From Turbatrix aceti (taxonomy: Eukaryota; Nematoda; Chromadorea; Rhabditida; Panagrolaimidae), in contig OZ017767.1 of NCBI GenBank assembly GCA_963969345.1, forward strand, positions 11,786,471 through 11,850,470: 64,000 nt of DNA, in the 5' to 3' direction. This document shows, piece after piece, positions 25,201 to 37,200 of the stretch (position 1 is its first letter; each line of letters starts with the position of its first letter). Position numbers and translations under genes: made by a program. The notes under the pieces are model-generated. The model saw only the letters and a list, made by a program, of their open reading frames with translations, made no database searches and was not told the origin of the DNA.

Positions 25201-28200
25201 AGCCTTCTTCTTCGCAGCGGCTTCGGCATCAGCCTTTTGTTTTGCTTCAAGCTCAGCCTTTTTGGCGTCTTCGGCAGCCTTCTTCTTCGCAGCGGCTTCG
25301 GCATCAGCCTTTTGTTTTGCTTCAAGCTCAGCCTTTTTGGCGTCTTCGGCAGCCTTCTTCTTCGCAGCGGCTTCGGCATCAGCCTTTTGTTTTGCTTCAA
25401 GCTCAGCAGCCTTCTTCTTTGCAGCGGCTTCGGCATCAGCCTTTTGTTTAGCTTCAAGCTCAGCCTTTTTGGCATCTTCGGCAGCCTTCTTCTTCGCAGC
25501 GGCTTCGGCATCAGCCTTTTGTTTTGCTTCAAGCTCAGCCTTTTTGGCGTCTTCGGCAGCCTTCTTCTTCGCAGCGGCTTCGGCATCAGCCTTTTGTTTT
25601 GCTTCAAGCTCAGCCTTTTTGGCATCTTCGGCAGCCTTCTTCTTTGCAGCGGCTTCGGCATCAGCCTTTTGTTTTGCTTCAAGCTCAGCAGCCTTCTTCT
25701 TTGCAGCGGCTTCGGCATCAGCCTTTTGTTTAGCTTCAAGCTCAGCCTTTTTGGCGTCTTCGGCAGCCTTCTTCTTTGCAGCGGCTTCGGCATCAGCCTT
25801 TTGTTTTGCTTCAAGCTCAGCAGCCTTCTTCTTTGCAGCGGCTTCGGCATCAGCCTTTTGTTTTGCTTCAAGCTCAGCCTTTTTGGCGTCTTCGGCAGCC
25901 TTCTTCTTCGCAGCGGCTTCGGCATCAGCCTTTTGTTTTGCTTCAAGCTCAGCCTTTTTGGCATCTTCGGCAGCCTTCTTCTTCGCAGCGGCTTCGGCAT
26001 CAGCCTTTTGTTTTGCTTCAAGCTCAGCAGCCTTCTTCTTTGCAGCGGCTTCGGCATCAGCCTTTTGTTTTGCTTCAAGCTCAGCCTTTTTGGCGTCTTC
26101 GGCAGCCTTCTTCTTCGCAGCGGCTTCGGCATCAGCCTTTTGTTTTGCTTCAAGCTCAGCCTTTTTGGCGTCTTCGGCAGCCTTCTTCTTCGCAGCGGCT
26201 TCGGCATCAGCCTTTTGTTTTGCTTCAAGCTCAGCCTTTTTGGCGTCTTCGGCAGCCTTCTTCTTCGCAGCGGCTTCGGCATCAGCCTTTTGTTTTGCTT
26301 CAAGCTCAGCCTTTTTGGCGTCTTCGGCAGCCTTCTTCTTCGCAGCGGCTTCGGCATCAGCCTTTTGTTTTGCTTCAAGCTCAGCCTTTTTGGCGTCTTC
26401 GGCAGCCTTCTTCTTCGCAGCGGCTTCGGCATCAGCCTTTTGTTTTGCTTCAAGCTCAGCCTTTTTGGCGTCTTCGGCAGCCTTCTTCTTCGCAGCGGCT
26501 TCGGCATCAGCCTTTTGTTTTGCTTCAAGCTCAGCCTTTTTGGCGTCTTCGGCAGCCTTCTTCTTTGCAGCGGCTTCGGCATCAGCCTTTTGTTTTGCTT
26601 CAAGCTCAGCCTTTTTGGCGTCTTCGGCAGCCTTCTTCTTTGCAGCGGCTTCGGCATCAGCCTTTTGTTTTGCTTCAAGCTCAGCCTTTTTGGCGTCTTC
26701 GGCAGCCTTCTTCTTCGCAGCGGCTTCGGCATCAGCCTTTTGTTTTGCTTCAAGCTCAGCCTTTTTGGCGTCTTCGGCAGCCTTCTTCTTCGCAGCGGCT
26801 TCGGCATCAGCCTTTTGTTTTGCTTCAAGCTCAGCCTTTTTGGCGTCTTCGGCAGCCTTCTTCTTCGCAGCGGCTTCGGCATCAGCCTTTTGTTTTGCTT
26901 CAAGCTCAGCAGCCTTCTTCTTTGCAGCGGCTTCGGCATCAGCCTTTTGTTTTGCTTCAAGCTCAGCCTTTTTGGCGTCTTCGGCAGCCTTCTTCTTCGC
27001 AGCGGCTTCGGCATCAGCCTTTTGTTTTGCTTCAAGCTCAGCCTTTTTGGCGTCTTCGGCAGCCTTCTTCTTCGCAGCGGCTTCGGCATCAGCCTTTTGT
27101 TTTGCTTCAAGCTCAGCAGCCTTCTTCTTTGCAGCGGCTTCGGCATCAGCCTTTTGTTTTGCTTCAAGCTCAGCCTTTTTGGCGTCTTCGGCAGCCTTCT
27201 TCTTCGCAGCGGCTTCGGCATCAGCCTTTTGTTTTGCTTCAAGCTCAGCCTTTTTGGCGTCTTCGGCAGCCTTCTTCTTCGCAGCGGCTTCGGCATCAGC
27301 CTTTTGTTTTGCTTCAAGCTCAGCCTTTTTGGCATCTTCGGCAGCCTTCTTCTTCGCAGCGGCTTCGGCATCAGCCTTTTGTTTTGCTTCAAGCTCAGCC
27401 TTTTTGGCGTCTTCGGCAGCCTTCTTCTTCGCAGCGGCTTCGGCATCAGCCTTTTGTTTTGCTTCAAGCTCAGCAGCCTTCTTCTTTGCAGCGGCTTCGG
27501 CATCAGCCTTTTGTTTTGCTTCAAGCTCAGCCTTTTTGGCGTCTTCGGCAGCCTTCTTCTTCGCAGCGGCTTCGGCATCAGCCTTTTGTTTTGCTTCAAG
27601 CTCAGCCTTTTTGGCATCTTCGGCAGCCTTCTTCTTCGCAGCGGCTTCGGCATCAGCCTTTTGTTTTGCTTCAAGCTCAGCCTTTTTGGCATCTTCGGCA
27701 GCCTTCTTCTTCGCAGCGGCTTCGGCATCAGCCTTTTGTTTTGCTTCAAGCTCAGCCTTTTTGGCATCTTCGGCAGCCTTCTTCTTCGCAGCGGCTTCGG
27801 CATCAGCCTTTTGTTTTGCTTCAAGCTCAGCCTTTTTGGCATCTTCGGCAGCCTTCTTCTTCGCAGCGGCTTCGGCATCAGCCTTTTGTTTTGCTTCAAG
27901 CTCAGCCTTTTTGGCATCTTCGGCAGCCTTCTTCTTCGCAGCGGCTTCGGCATCAGCCTTTTGTTTTGCTTCAAGCTCAGCCTTTTTGGCGTCTTCGGCA
28001 GCCTTCTTCTTCGCAGCGGCTTCGGCATCAGCCTTTTGTTTTGCTTCAAGCTCAGCCTTTTTGGCGTCTTCGGCAGCCTTCTTCTTCGCAGCGGCTTCGG
28101 CATCAGCCTTTTGTTTTGCTTCAAGCTCAGCCTTTTTGGCATCTTCGGCAGCCTTCTTCTTCGCAGCGGCTTCGGCATCAGCCTTTTGTTTTGCTTCAAG

Positions 28201-31200
28201 CTCAGCCTTTTTGGCGTCTTCGGCAGCCTTCTTCTTCGCAGCGGCTTCGGCATCAGCCTTTTGTTTTGCTTCAAGCTCAGCCTTTTTGGCATCTTCGGCA
28301 GCCTTCTTCTTCGCAGCGGCTTCGGCATCAGCCTTTTGTTTTGCTTCAAGCTCAGCCTTTTTGGCGTCTTCGGCAGCCTTCTTCTTCGCAGCGGCTTCGG
28401 CATCAGCCTTTTGTTTTGCTTCAAGCTCAGCCTTTTTGGCGTCTTCGGCAGCCTTCTTCTTCGCAGCGGCTTCGGCATCAGCCTTTTGTTTTGCTTCAAG
28501 CTCAGCCTTTTTGGCGTCTTCGGCAGCCTTCTTCTTCGCAGCGGCTTCGGCATCAGCCTTTTGTTTTGCTTCAAGCTCAGCCTTTTTGGCATCTTCGGCA
28601 GCCTTCTTCTTCGCAGCGGCTTCGGCATCAGCCTTTTGTTTTGCTTCAAGCTCAGCCTTTTTGGCATCTTCGGCAGCCTTCTTCTTCGCAGCGGCTTCGG
28701 CATCAGCCTTTTGTTTTGCTTCAAGCTCAGCAGCCTTCTTCTTTGCAGCGGCTTCGGCATCAGCCTTTTGTTTTGCTTCAAGCTCAGCCTTTTTGGCGTC
28801 TTCGGCAGCCTTCTTCTTCGCAGCGGCTTCGGCATCAGCCTTTTGTTTTGCTTCAAGCTCAGCCTTTTTGGCATCTTCGGCAGCCTTCTTCTTCGCAGCG
28901 GCTTCGGCATCAGCCTTTTGTTTTGCTTCAAGCTCAGCCTTTTTGGCGTCTTCGGCAGCCTTCTTCTTCGCAGCGGCTTCGGCATCAGCCTTTTGTTTTG
29001 CTTCAAGCTCAGCCTTNNNNNNNNNNNNNNNNNNNNNNNNNNNNNNNNNNNNNNNNNNNNNNNNNNNNNNNNNNNNNNNNNNNNNNNNNNNNNNNNNNNN
29101 NNNNNNNNNNNNNNNNNNNNNNNNNNNNNNNNNNNNNNNNNNNNNNNNNNNNNNNNNNNNNNNNNNNNNNNNNNNNNNNNNNNNNNNNNNNNNNNNNNNN
29201 NNNNNNNNNNNNNNNNCGGGAGCTGCTTCGACAGGTTTTTCAGGCGCTGGAGCGGCCTCTGCAGGCTTCTGTTCTTCGGGAGCTGCTTCGACAGCTTTTT
29301 CAGGCGCTGCCTCGGCAGGTGTTCCAGGTAATTTTGTAACCTCCGTAGTGACTTCAACGACCTGTTCAGAAATTTTGTGCTCTTCAACACGTTGTTCCTG
29401 TGGTTTGCCTTCTTCGGGAGCTGCTTCGACAGGTTTTTCAGGCGCTGGTGCGGCCTCTGCAGGCTTCTGTTCTTCGGGAGCTGCTTCGACAGGTTTTTCA
29501 GGCGCTGGAGCGGCCTCTGCAGGCTTCTGTTCTTCGGGAGCTGCTTCGACAGCTTTTTCAGGCGCTGCCTCGGCAGGTGCTCCAGGTAATTTTGTAACCT
29601 CCGTAGTGACTTCAACGACCTGTTCAGAAATTTTGTGCTCTTCAACACGTTGTTCCTGTGGTTTGCCTTCTTCGGGAGCTGCTTCGACAGGTTTTTCAGG
29701 CGCTGGAGCGGCCTCTGCAGGCTTCTGTTCTTCGGGAGCTGCTTCGACAGCTTTTTCAGGCGCTGCCTCGGCAGGTGGTCCAGGTAATTTTGTAACCTCC
29801 GTAGTGACTTCAACGACCTGTTCAGAAATTTTGTGCTCTTCAACACGTTGTTCCTGTGGTTTGCCTTCTTCGGGAGCTGCTTCGACAGGTTTTTCAGGCG
29901 CTGGTGCGGCCTCTGCAGGCTTCTGTTCTTCGGGAGCTGCTTCGACAGGTTTTTCAGGCGCTGGAGCGGCCTCTGCAGGCTTCTGTTCTTCGGGAGCTGC
30001 TTCGACAGCTTTTTCAGGCGCTGCCTCGGCAGGTGGTCCAGGTAATTTTGTAACCTCCGTAGTGACTTCAACGACCTGTTCAGAAATTTTGTGCTCTTCA
30101 ACACGTTGTTCCTGTGGTTTGCCTTCTTCGGGAGCTGCTTCGACAGGTTTTTCAGGCGCTGGAGCGGCCTCTGCAGGCTTCTGTTCTTCGGGAGCTGCTT
30201 CGACAAGTTTTTCAGGCGCTAGAGCGGCCTCTGCAGGCTTCTGTTCTTCGGGAGCTGCTTCGACAGCTTTTTCAGGCGCTGCCTCGGCAGGTGTTCCAGG
30301 TAATTTTGTAACCTCCGTAGTGACTTCAACGACCTGTTCAGAAATTTTGTGCTCTTCAACACGTTGTTCCTGTGGTTTGCCTTCTTCGGGAGCTGCTTCG
30401 ACAGGTTTTTCAGGCGCTGGAGCGGCCTCTGCAGGCTTCTGTTCTTCGGGAGCTGCTTCGACAAGTTTTTCAGGCGCTGGAGCGGCCTCTGCAGGCTTCT
30501 GTTCTTCGGGAGCTGCTTCGACAGGTTTTTCAGGCGCTAGAGCGGCCTCTGCAGGCTTCTGTTCTTCGGGAGCTGCTTCGACAGCTTTTTCAGGCGCTGC
30601 CTCGGCAGGTGGTCCAGGTAATTTTGTAACCTCCGTAGTGACTTCAACGACCTGTTCAGAAATTTTGTGCTCTTCAACACGTTGTTCCTGTGGTTTGCCT
30701 TCTTCGGGAGCTGCTTCGACAGGTTTTTCAGGCGCTGGAGCGGCCTCTGCAGGCTTCTGTTCTTCGGGAGCTGCTTCGACAAGTTTTTCAGGCGCTGGAG
30801 CGGCCTCTGCAGGCTTCTGTTCTTCGGGAGCTGCCTCGACAGGTTTTTCAGGCGCTAGAGCGGCCTCTGCAGGCTTCTGTTCTTCGGGAGCTGCTTCGAC
30901 AGCTTTTTCAGGCGCTGCCTCGGCAGGTGGTCCAGGTAATTTTGTAACCTCCGTAGTGACTTCAACGACCTGTTCAGAAATTTTGTGCTCTTCAACACGT
31001 TGTTCCTGTGGTTTGCCTTCTTCGGGAGCTGCTTCGACAGGTTTTTCAGGCGCTGGAGCGGCCTCTGCAGGCTTCTGTTCTTCGGGAGCTGCTTCGACAG
31101 GTTTTTCAGGCGCTGGAGCGGCCTCTGCAGGCTTCTGTTCTTCGGGAGCTGCTTCGACAGCTTTTTCAGGCGCTGCTTCGGCAGGTGGTCCAGGTAATTT

Positions 31201-34200
31201 TGTAACCTCCGTAGTGACTTCAACGACCTGTTCAGAAATTTTGTGCTCTTCAACACGTTGTTCCTGTGGTTTGCCTTCTTCGGGAGCTGCTTCGACAGGT
31301 TTTTCAGGCGCTGGAGCGGCCTCTGCAGGCTTCTGTTCTTCGGGAGCTGCTTCGACAAGTTTTTCAGGCGCTAGAGCGGCCTCTGCAGGCTTCTGTTCTT
31401 CGGGAGCTGCTTCGACAGCTTTTTCAGGCGCTGCCTCGGCAGGTGCTCCAGGTAATTTTGTAACCTCCGTAGTGACTTCAACGACCTGTTCAGAAATTTT
31501 GTGCTCTTCAACACGTTGTTCCTGTGGTTTGCCTTCTTCGGGAGCTGCTTCGACAGGTTTTTCAGGCGCTGGAGCGGCCTCTGCAGGCTTCTGTTCTTCG
31601 GGAGCTGCTTCGACAAGTTTTTCAGGCGCTGGAGCGGCCTCTGCAGGCTTCTGTTCTTCGGGAGCTGCTTCGACAGGTTTTTCAGGCGCTAGAGCGGCCT
31701 CTGCAGGCTTCTGTTCTTCGGGAGCTGCTTCGACAGCTTTTTCAGGCGCTGCCTCGGCAGGTGGTCCAGGTAATTTTGTAACCTCCGTAGTGACTTCAAC
31801 GACCTGTTCAGAAATTTTGTGCTCTTCAACACGTTGTTCCTGTGGTTTGCCTTCTTCGGGAGCTGCTTCGACAGGTTTTTCAGGCGCTGGAGCGGCCTCT
31901 GCAGGCTTCTGTTCTTCGGGAGCTGCTTCGACAGGTTTTTCAGGCGCTGGAGCGGCCTCTGCAGGCTTCTGTTCTTCGGGAGCTGCTTCGACAGCTTTTT
32001 CAGGCGCTGCCTCGGCAGGTGGTCCAGGTAATTTTGTAACCTCCGTAGTGACTTCAACGACCTGTTCAGAAATTTTGTGCTCTTCAACACGTTGTTCCTG
32101 TGGTTTGCCTTCTTCGGGAGCTGCTTCGACAGGTTTTTCAGGCGCTGGAGCGGCCTCTGCAGGCTTCTGTTCTTCGGGAGCTGCTTCGACAAGTTTTTCA
32201 GGCGCTGGAGCGGCCTCTGCAGGCTTCTGTTCTTCGGGAGCTGCTTCGACAGCTTTTTCAGGCGCTGCCTCGGCAGGTGCTCCAGGTAATTTTGTAACCT
32301 CCGTAGTGACTTCAACGACCTGTTCAGAAATTTTGTGCTCTTCAACACGTTGTTCCTGTGGTTTGCCTTCTTCGGGAGCTGCTTCGACAGGTTTTTCAGG
32401 CGCTGGAGCGGCCTCTGCAGGCTTCTGTTCTTCGGGAGCTGCTTCGACAGGTTTTTCAGGCGCTGGAGCGGCCTCTGCAGGCTTCTGTTCTTCGGGAGCT
32501 GCCTCGACAGGTTTTTCAGGCGCTAGAGCGGCCTCTGCAGGCTTCTGTTCTTCGGGAGCTGCTTCGACAGCTTTTTCAGGCGCTGCCTCGGCAGGTGCTC
32601 CAGGTAATTTTGTAACCTCCGTAGTGACTTCAACGACCTGTTCAGAAATTTTGTGCTCTTCAACACGTTGTTCCTGTGGTTTGCCTTCTTCGGGAGCTGC
32701 TTCGACAGGTTTTTCAGGCGCTGGAGCGGCCTCTGCAGGCTTCTGTTCTTCGGGAGCTGCTTCGACAAGTTTTTCAGGCGCTGGAGCGGCCTCTGCAGGC
32801 TTCTGTTCTTCGGGAGCTGCTTCGACAGGTTTTTCAGGCGCTAGAGCGGCCTCTGCAGGCTTCTGTTCTTCGGGAGCTGCTTCGACAGCTTTTTCAGGCG
32901 CTGCCTCGGCAGGTGCTCCAGGTAATTTTGTAACCTCCGTAGTGACTTCAACGACCTGTTCAGAAATTTTGTGCTCTTCAACACGTTGTTCCTGTGGTTT
33001 GCCTTCTTCGGGAGCTCCTTCGACAGGTTTTTCAGGCGCTGTAGCGGCCTCTGCAGGCTTCTGTTCTTCGGGAGCTGCTTCGACAGCTTTTTCAGGCGCT
33101 GCCTCGGCAGGTGCTCCAGGTAATTTTGTAACCTCCGTAGTGACTTCAACGACCTGTTCAGAAATTTTGTGCTCTTCAACACGTTGTTCCTGTGGTTTGC
33201 CTTCTTCGGGAGCTGCTTCGACAGGTTTTTCAGGCGCTGGTGCGGCCTCTGCAGGCTTCTGTTCTTCGGGAGCTGCTTCGACAAGTTTTTCAGGCGCTGG
33301 AGCGGCCTCTGCAGGCTTCTGTTCTTCGGGAGCTGCTTCGACAGCTTTTTCAGGCGCTGCCTCGGCAGGTGCTCCAGGTAATTTTGTAACCTCCGTAGTG
33401 ACTTCAACGACCTGTTCAGAAATTTTGTGCTCTTCAACACGTTGTTCCTGTGGTTTGCCTTCTTCGGGAGCTGCTTCGACAGGTTTTTCAGGCGCTGGTG
33501 CGGCCTCTGCAGGCTTCTGTTCTTCGGGAGCTGCTTCGACAAGTTTTTCAGGCGCTGGAGCGGCCTCTGCAGGCTTCTGTTCTTCGGGAGCTGCCTCGAC
33601 AGGTTTTTCAGGCGCTAGAGCGGCCTCTGCAGGCTTCTGTTCTTCGGGAGCTGCTTCGACAGCTTTTTCAGGCGCTGCCTCGGCAGGTGCTCCAGGTAAT
33701 TTTGTAACCTCCGTAGTGACTTCAACGACCTGTTCAGAAATTTTGTGCTCTTCAACACGTTGTTCCTGTGGTTTGCCTTCTTCGGGAGCTGCTTCGACAG
33801 GTTTTTCAGGCGCTGGTGCGGCCTCTGCAGGCTTCTGTTCTTCGGGAGCTGCTTCGACAAGTTTTTCAGGCGCTGGAGCGGCCTCTGCAGGCTTCTGTTC
33901 TTCGGGAGCTGCCTCGACAGGTTTTTCAGGCGCTAGAGCGGCCTCTGCAGGCTTCTGTTCTTCGGGAGCTGCTTCGACAGCTTTTTCAGGCGCTGCCTCG
34001 GCAGGTGCTCCAGGTAATTTTGTAACCTCCGTAGTGACTTCAACGACCTGTTCAGAAATTTTGTGCTCTTCAACACGTTGTTCCTGTGGTTTGCCTTCTT
34101 CGGGAGCTGCTTCGACAGGTTTTTCAGGCGCTGGTGCGGCCTCTGCAGGCTTCTGTTCTTCGGGAGCTGCTTCGACAAGTTTTTCAGGCGCTGGAGCGGC

Positions 34201-37200
34201 CTCTGCAGGCTTCTGTTCTTCGGGAGCTGCCTCGACAGGTTTTTCAGGCGCTAGAGCGGCCTCTGCAGGCTTCTGTTCTTCGGGAGCTTCTTCGACAGCT
34301 TTTTCAGGCGCTGCCTCGGCAGGTGCTCCAGGTAATTTTGTAACCTCCGTAGTGACTTCAACGACCTGCTCAGAAATTTTGTGCTCTTCAACACGTTGTT
34401 CCTGTGGTTTGCCTTCTTCGGGAGCTCCTTCGACAGGTTTTTCAGGCGCTGTAGCGGCCTCTGCAGGCTTCTGTTCTTCAAGAGCTGCTTCGACAGCTTT
34501 TTCAGGCGCTGCTTCGGCAGGTGCTCCAGGTAATTTTGTAACCTCCGTAGTGACTTCAACGACCTGTTCAGAAATTTTGTGCTCTTCAACACGTTGTTCC
34601 TGTGGTTTGCCTTCTTCGGGAGCTGCTTCGACAGGTTTTTCAGGCGCTGGTGCGGCCTCTGCAGGCTTCTGTTCTTCGGGAGCTGCTTCGACAAGTTTTT
34701 CAGGCGCTGGAGCGGCCTCTGCAGGCTTCTGTTCTTCGGGAGCTGCCTCGACAGGTTTTTCAGGCGCTAGAGCGGCCTCTGCAGGCTTCTGTTCTTCGGG
34801 AGCTTCTTCGACAGCTTTTTCAGGCGCTGCCTCGGCAGGTGCTCCTGGTAATTTTGTAACCTCCGTAGTGACTTCAACGACCTGTTCAGAAATTTTGTGC
34901 TCTTCAACACGTTGTTCCTGTGGTTTGCCTTCTTCGGGAGCTGCTTCGACAGGTTTTTCAGGCGCTGGTGCGGCCTCTGCAGGCTTCTGTTCTTCGGGAG
35001 CTGCTTCGACAAGTTTTTCAGGCGCTGGAGCGGCCTCTGCAGGCTTCTGTTCTTCGGGAGCTGCCTCGACAGGTTTTTCAGGCGCTAGAGCGGCCTCTGC
35101 AGGCTTCTGTTCTTCGGGAGCTTCTTCGACAAGTTTTTCAGGCGCTGGAGCGGCCTCTGCAGGCTTCTGTTCTTCGGGAGCTGCCTCGACAGGTTTTTCA
35201 GGCGCTAGAGCGGCCTCTGCAGGCTTCTGTTCTTCGGGAGCTTCTTCGACAAGTTTTTCAGGCGCTGGAGCGGCCTCTGCAGGCTTCTGTTCTTCAAGAG
35301 CTGCTTCGACAGCTTTTTCAGGCGCTGCTTCGGCAGGTGCTCCAGGTAATTTTGTAACCTCCGTAGTGACTTCAACGACCTGTTCAGAAATTTTGTGCTC
35401 TTCAACACGTTGTTCCTGTGGTTTGCCTTCTTCGGGAGCTGCTTCGACAGGTTTTTCAGGCGCTGGTGCGGCCTCTGCAGGCTTCTGTTCTTCGGGAGCT
35501 GCTTCGACAAGTTTTTCAGGCGCTGGAGCGGCCTCTGCAGGCTTCTGTTCTTCGGGAGCTGCCTCGACAGGTTTTTCAGGCGCTAGAGCGGCCTCTGCAG
35601 GCTTCTGTTCTTCGGGAGCTTCTTCGACAGCTTTTTCAGGCGCTGCCTCGGCAGGTGCTCCTGGTAATTTTGTAACCTCCGTAGTGACTTCAACGACCTG
35701 TTCAGAAATTTTGTGCTCTTCAACACGTTGTTCCTGTGGTTTGCCTTTTTCGGGAGCTGCTTTGACAGGTTTTTCAGGCGCTGGTGCGGCCTCTGCAGGC
35801 TTCTGTTCTTCGGGAGCTGCTTCGACAAGTTTTTCAGGCGCTGGAGCGGCCTCTGCAGGCTTCTGTTCTTCGGGAGCTTCTTCGACAGCTTTTTCAGGCG
35901 CTGCCTCGGCAGGTGCTCCTGGTAATTTTGTAACCTCCGTAGTGACTTCAACGACCTGCTCAGAAATTTTGTGCTCTTCAACACGTTGTTCCTGTGGTTT
36001 GCCTTCTTCGGGAGCTCCTTCGACAGGTTTTTCAGGCGCTGTAGCGGCCTCTGCAGGCTTCTGTTCTTCAAGAGCTGCTTCGACAGCTTTTTCAGGCGCT
36101 GCTTCGGCAGGTGCTCCAGGTAATTTTGTAACCTCCGTAGTGACTTCAACGACCTGTTCAGAAATTTTGTGCTCTTCAACACGTTGTTCCTGTGGTTTGC
36201 CTTCTTCGGGAGCTGCTTCGACAGGTTTTTCAGGCGCTGGTGCGGCCTCTGCAGGCTTCTGTTCTTCGGGAGCTGCTTCGACAAGTTTTTCAGGCGCTGG
36301 AGCGGCCTCTGCAGGCTTCTGTTCTTCGGGAGCTGCCTCGACAGGTTTTTCAGGCGCTAGAGCGGCCTCTGCAGGCTTCTGTTCTTCGGGAGCTTCTTCG
36401 ACAGCTTTTTCAGGCGCTGCCTCGGCAGGTGCTCCTGGTAATTTTGTAACCTCCGTAGTGACTTCAACGACCTGTTCAGAAATTTTGTGCTCTTCAACAC
36501 GTTGTTCCTGTGGTTTGCCTTCTTCGGGAGCTGCTTCGACAGGTTTTTCAGGCGCTGGTGCGGCCTCTGCAGGCTTCTGTTCTTCGGGAGCTGCTTCGAC
36601 AAGTTTTACAGGCGCTGGAGCGGCCTCTGCAGGCTTCTGTTCTTCGGGAGCTGCCTCGACAGGTTTTTCAGGCGCTAGAGCGGCCTCTGCAGGCTTCTGT
36701 TCTTCGGGAGCTGCTTCGACAGCTTTTTCAGGCGCTGCTTCGGCAGGTGCTCCAGGTAATTTTGTAACCTCCGTAGTGACTTCAACGACCTGTTCAGAAA
36801 TTTTGTGCTCTTCAACACGTTGTTCCTGTGGTTTGCCTTCTTCGGGAGCTGCTTCGACAGGTTTTTCAGGCGCTGGTGCGGCCTCTGCAGGCTTCTGTTC
36901 TTCGGGAGCTGCTTCGACAAGTTTTTCAGGCGCTGGAGCGGCCTCTGCAGGCTTCTGTTCTTCGGGAGCTGCCTCGACAGGTTTTTCAGGCGCTAGAGCG
37001 GCCTCTGCAGGCTTCTGTTCTTCGGGAGCTGCTTCGACAGCTTTTTCAGGCGCTGCTTCGGCAGGTGCTCCAGGTAATTTTGTAACCTCCGTAGTGACTT
37101 CAACGACCTGTTCAGAAATTTTGTGCTCTTCAACACGTTGTTCCTGTGGTTTGCCTTCTTCGGGAGCTGCTTCGACAGGTTTTTCAGGCGCTGGTGCGGC

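Noticed and set aside
20150..29016. Bacterial TolA-like or histone H1-like contamination
   Set aside because: Ala/Lys composition resembles TolA, but the block sits in one exon with spacers and splice sites of the titin gene and has no TolA domain or bacterial neighbours.
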